From positions 1-11,284 of the forward strand of contig CATLGL010000047.1 of NCBI GenBank assembly GCA_949935895.1: DNA of 11,284 bases. Reading direction: 5' to 3'. The notes beneath the pieces were generated by a model, which did no database searches, was not told the origin of the DNA, and saw only the letters and a list, made by a program, of their open reading frames with translations. Each line of letters opens with the position of its first letter. The stretch's first letter is position 1. The translations under genes were made by a program, and so were the position numbers. This document shows, piece by piece, positions 8,589 through 11,284 of the stretch. The stretch comes from an uncultured Clostridia bacterium. Its GTDB lineage: Bacteria; Bacillota; Clostridia; TANB77; CAG-508.

Positions 8589-9026
8589 ATGAAGGAAAAT
8601 ATAGTATTAACAGAATATAAAATAGCGGTAACAGAAGTTTTAGACATATTGGAATATCTACCAGAGGACTTAGTGTCTAACATTCCGATTAAATTGATGC
8701 AATTTTTAAAAAACAATTCCATACCAGCTTATAAGCCATCATTTGATTATTCAGCTGGGTTAGATAAAATTGAATTAAGGAATCGAACAAGAGCATTATT
8801 AGCAATGATATATAGGAATTATATTTGTTCAGAAGAAGAGCAAAAAGAATATGATAAAATTTTATATCAAAATGAAGAGAAATACCAAAAAGAATTAAGT
8901 GAAAAATATGATATAAATCATATTTTTAAAGAAAAAGAAGAAAAACAGAATAAGCAGTTAGTAGAATATAAACAGCCCAAATGGTATGTAAAACTATTTC
9001 AAAAAATTTTAAGTTTTTTGAAATAG
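8589..9026 (+). CDS. Small hypothetical protein
   Basis: A 145-residue protein of unknown function, with no signal peptide and no in-frame CGG. It is highly charged and probably helical. The N-terminal part (EVLDILEYLPEDLVSNIP) and the Leu-rich segment before EEEQKEYDKIL resemble small hypothetical proteins often seen in clostridial genomes, but I cannot name the family. The C-terminus (WYVKLFQKILSFLK) is amphipathic and basic and might associate with membrane. A purine-rich AGGGAG precedes the ATG at about 11 bases. Its start is seven bases after the stop of the HELGH gene, so the two are probably co-transcribed and end at the terminator at 9067. Confidence 0.8.
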   Translation: MKENIVLTEYKIAVTEVLDILEYLPEDLVSNIPIKLMQFLKNNSIPAYKPSFDYSAGLDKIELRNRTRALLAMIYRNYICSEEEQKEYDKILYQNEEKYQKELSEKYDINHIFKEKEEKQNKQLVEYKQPKWYVKLFQKILSFLK

Positions 9027-9066
9027 ATATAGATGATTATGTTAAAGCTTTAAAAAATTATCTATA

Positions 9067-9114
9067 AAAAGTACCCTAATGATTGAACGTTAGTTTAGCT
9101 ATTAGGGTGCTTTT
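9067..9114. terminator. Bidirectional terminator between the + strand operon and mutS2
   Basis: A 14-bp stem pairs 9067-9080 with 9101-9114 (one G-T pair) and has a 20-base loop. A T run follows the stem on both strands, so it can end transcripts of both convergent units. Confidence 0.85.
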
Positions 9115-9130
9115 TATAATAGTAATGATT

Positions 9131-11284
9131 TTATTTTAACTCAACAACAGTGACACCCATTTCACCTTCACCAAAACCTCCTAAACGAAATGTTTTTACA
9201 TGTTGATTCGTTTTTAAAAAATCATGAATACCTTTTCTTAAACTACCGAGTACCTTTACCATGTACAATACGTATGGTTTGCAATTTTGCTAAAACACAA
9301 TCATCTAAATATTTATCAATAGTGAAAATAGCCTCTTCTACATGGTAACCAATTACATTAATTTCAGTAGTAGCCGATTTTGTTTTAGTTGTGTGATAAG
9401 TAGAAGAACCATGTAAAGAGGAGGTGGTAGCTTTGAAAATTTTACCAATACTAGAAATAGGAAGCATTAGTTTTATATTACCAACTTGAACTTGTACTTG
9501 TTCTGATTTATTAGATAAATTTAAAATAATTCCCTCTTGTTTTAAGTGTGGAATAAATACCTTGCTACCAATTTTTAGGTCTTCTTTTTTAATACAAGAA
9601 GACGAAATGGTAGAATTTTCAGTACAGGTAGTTTCTTTTAAAGAGGCATTTATTTGATTACGAAGCTGATTCAATTCTTTTATCGAAGAAGAACTAGCAT
9701 TTTCATAAATCGTATTCATTTGTGCAATATAAGAACTAGCTTCCTGTTTTGCAGCAAGTAAAATTTGCCTAGCTTCTTGTTTTGCTTTATCTATGTAAGA
9801 ATTACGTTTAGAAGCTAATTCTTCATTTTTTTGCTCTAATGATTTTTGCAATAAAGTAATTTGATTTGATTTTTTTTGTATTTCTTCTTTTTCTTTTTCA
9901 ATCCATAATTTATCATCATAAATATTTTTTAACAATTCTTCTATATGAACTTGATTATCATTTAAAAAGGATTTTGCCTTTTTTAAAATAGCTTCATCTA
10001 ATCCAAGCTTTTTACAAATAGAAAAAGCGTTACTTTTACCAGGAACTCCAAGCAATAATTGATAGGTAGGTTTTAATTGCTCAATATCAAAGCCGTTGAC
10101 TAGCATTTTCAAATCCATCTGTTACTAATGCATAGTTTTTAAGTTCTGGATAATGAGAAGTACAAATGGTAAGAGTACCTTTACTAAAAAAGCTATCTAA
10201 AATACTAATAGCTAAACTACCACCTTCAACAGGGTCAGTTCCAGCACCTAACTCATCTAAAAGAACAAGACTTTCAGAAGTAGAAGAATGTAAAATATCA
10301 ATAATATTACTCATATGTGAAGAAAAAGTACTTAATGCTTCTAAAATATTTTGTTCATCACCAATATCTGCAAAAATATGGTCAAAAACATAAATGCTGC
10401 TGCCTTCTTTTGCAGGAATAAATAACCCACTACAAGCCATTTGACACAATAATCCAACCGTTTTTAAAGTAACTGTTTTTCCTCCGTGTATTAGGACCTG
10501 TAATTAACAAAGAAGAGAAAGTTTTGCCAATTTCAATACAAATGGGAACAACAATATCCTCATCAAGCAAGGGATGTTTGGCATCAATAAGTTGAAGATA
10601 CTTTTTTTGATTAATCTCTGGGAAAATAGAATTAGTAGCAAGTGCATATTTTGCTTTTGCAAATATAAAATCTAAATGACCAATAGTAAGATAATCCTGC
10701 ATCAATTCCTTTATATAGGGAGTAAATAAAGAAGATAGATTTCTTAAAATTTTTTGAATTTCAAGAGATTCTTCCGCTTGCAAGAAATGTAATTGGTTAT
10801 TTAGTTCAAAAATATTCATTGGCTCTATAAAAACAGTAGAACCACTACTAGACATATCATGAACAAATCCCTTTATCATACTTCTATATTGCTCTTTAAC
10901 AGGAATAACATAACGGTTATTTCGCAAAGTAATCACATTTTCCTGTAACATTTTTGAATAAGTAGAAGAATGAATAAAATTATTTAACTTTTCTTTTACT
11001 GTTTCTTCTATATTTCGTTGTTGCCTTCGAAGGGAGGACAAGGTAGTAGAAGCAGTATCACAAAGTGTGTTCTCATCTATAACAGCAGAAGAGACCGCTT
11101 TGGTAATAGAAGGATTTGTATAAAGAGTAGAAAAATAAGAATCCGTAAGAGGAAACTTGCTAACATCACGTTCTTTATAAAAATAATCTTTTAAATGAAA
11201 ACTAAGTTCTAAAATTTTTGTTAATTCTAAAATGGATTTTAAAGATAAAGAGGTATTACTATCTAGTTGTTTTAATATATAATC
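9131..11284 (-). CDS. mutS2: MutS2 ATPase with Smr domain (N-terminus beyond window); three CGGN +1 sites
   Basis: MutS2 is a MutS-family ATPase. In Bacillota it is linked to control of recombination and, in Bacillus subtilis, to collided ribosomes. Read as 11284-10487, 10485-10096, 10094-9249 and 9247-9131 it gives 716 residues; roughly 70-80 N-terminal residues lie outside. Landmarks (window residues): core and lever region 1-255; Walker A GPNTGGKT 263-270; Walker B LLDELGAGTDP around Asp343; TSHYPELK; a long Lys/Glu coiled coil about 420-510; Smr domain about 630-716 with DKYLDD, HGKGTG and the family's usual ending GVTVVELK. The Smr LDxR position reads NVIG instead. All three breaks are in-frame CGG, and the +1 reading restores Walker A Gly267, Gly397 before FDIEQLKPTY, and Smr Gly679. 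Convergent with the + strand genes. The assignment is certain; activity depends on CGGN decoding. Confidence 0.95.
9245..9248 (-). other. In-frame CGGT: +1 frame change, read as Gly679 of the Smr HGKGTG motif (MutS2)
   Basis: The preceding codon is ACT and frame 0 is CGG followed directly by TAG. The +1 reading gives HGKGT-G-SLRKGIHDFL and the normal MutS2 ending 38 residues later. Confidence 0.93.
10092..10095 (-). other. In-frame CGGC: +1 frame change, read as Gly397 (MutS2)
   Basis: The preceding codon is CAA. Frame 0 reads CGG CTT TGA. The +1 reading gives ENASQ-G-FDIEQLKPTYQLLLG with the usual MutS2 spacing between ENAS and FD. It is the only CGGC case in the window. Confidence 0.9.
10483..10486 (-). 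other. In-frame CGGA: +1 frame change, read as Gly267 of Walker A (MutS2)
   Basis: The preceding codon is ACA. Frame 0 destroys the P-loop (GPNTRRKN). The +1 reading gives GPNT-G-GKTVTLK, the invariant MutS-family Walker A sequence. Confidence 0.95.

Noticed and set aside
2573..9248. Stop codons right after CGG (TAA at 2576, TAG on the - strand at 9245, and others one codon later) as prfB-like shift stimulators
   Set aside because: Only some sites have a nearby stop; at 2353, 2650, 3173, 8020 and 10486 the next frame-0 stop is many codons away. The nearby stops simply follow from GGTAAT and GGTAGT glycine contexts.
401..10486. Pseudogenes or sequencing errors as the cause of the broken genes
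   Set aside because: Decay or miscalls would place indels of different kinds anywhere. Here all 11 are +1, all at in-frame CGG, all before a GGN glycine, none elsewhere, and they spare two long genes lacking in-frame CGG. Raw reads are still the proper final test.
1..11284. CRISPR array, insertion sequence, tRNA or rRNA gene, phage genes
   Set aside because: No regular spaced repeats, transposase motifs, cloverleaf or rRNA signature was found; repeats present are inside protein domains or terminators.

Overview
The window is very AT-rich, low-GC Gram-positive DNA (Bacillota, probably an uncultured Clostridia-like lineage; this is an inference from base composition, Shine-Dalgarno sites, secreted glucosaminidases, and cohesin, dockerin and cadherin-like modules). 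Seven genes are present. Six lie on the + strand, and a seventh, mutS2, converges on them from the right edge.

Layout. 2-2009: 5'-truncated secreted beta-N-acetylglucosaminidase with SH3, two Big_2 Ig-like domains and a dockerin-like tail. 2077-3422: membrane-anchored cohesin-like / cadherin-like protein. 3424-3471: terminator. 3512-3541: promoter. 3591-5660: second glucosaminidase with three SH3 domains and a dockerin. 5674-7149: second membrane-anchored cohesin-like / cadherin-like protein. 7152-7206: perfect inverted repeat. 7275-8581: unrecognised HELGH putative metallopeptidase. 8589-9026: small hypothetical protein. 9067-9114: bidirectional terminator. 11284-9131 (- strand): mutS2, missing only its N-terminus. 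The first four genes form two paralogous cassettes, each a dockerin-bearing wall hydrolase followed by a cohesin-like surface anchor. A cell-surface docking arrangement is the natural reading.

The main observation is a decoding anomaly. Four genes (glucosaminidase 1, anchor 1, the HELGH protein, mutS2) look broken into overlapping ORFs, yet all are restored by one rule. Wherever CGG occurs in the reading frame, the ribosome must move four bases, so that CGGN counts as one codon, apparently glycine (GGN preceded by an extra C). I find 11 in-frame CGG codons in about 3,600 codons, and all 11 are exactly at a +1 frame change (7 CGGA, 3 CGGT, 1 CGGC). Sixteen CGG trinucleotides that are out of phase cause no frame change, and no CGG is read as ordinary arginine. 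In MutS2 the rule restores two signature glycines, in the Walker A GPNTGGKT and in the Smr HGKGTG, plus a normal C-terminus. Other arginine codons (AGA, AGG, CGT, CGA, CGC) are used normally. This looks like a lineage-wide quadruplet codon, or obligatory +1 frameshift, at an otherwise vacant CGG codon. It does not look like pseudogenes or ordinary site-specific programmed frameshifting.
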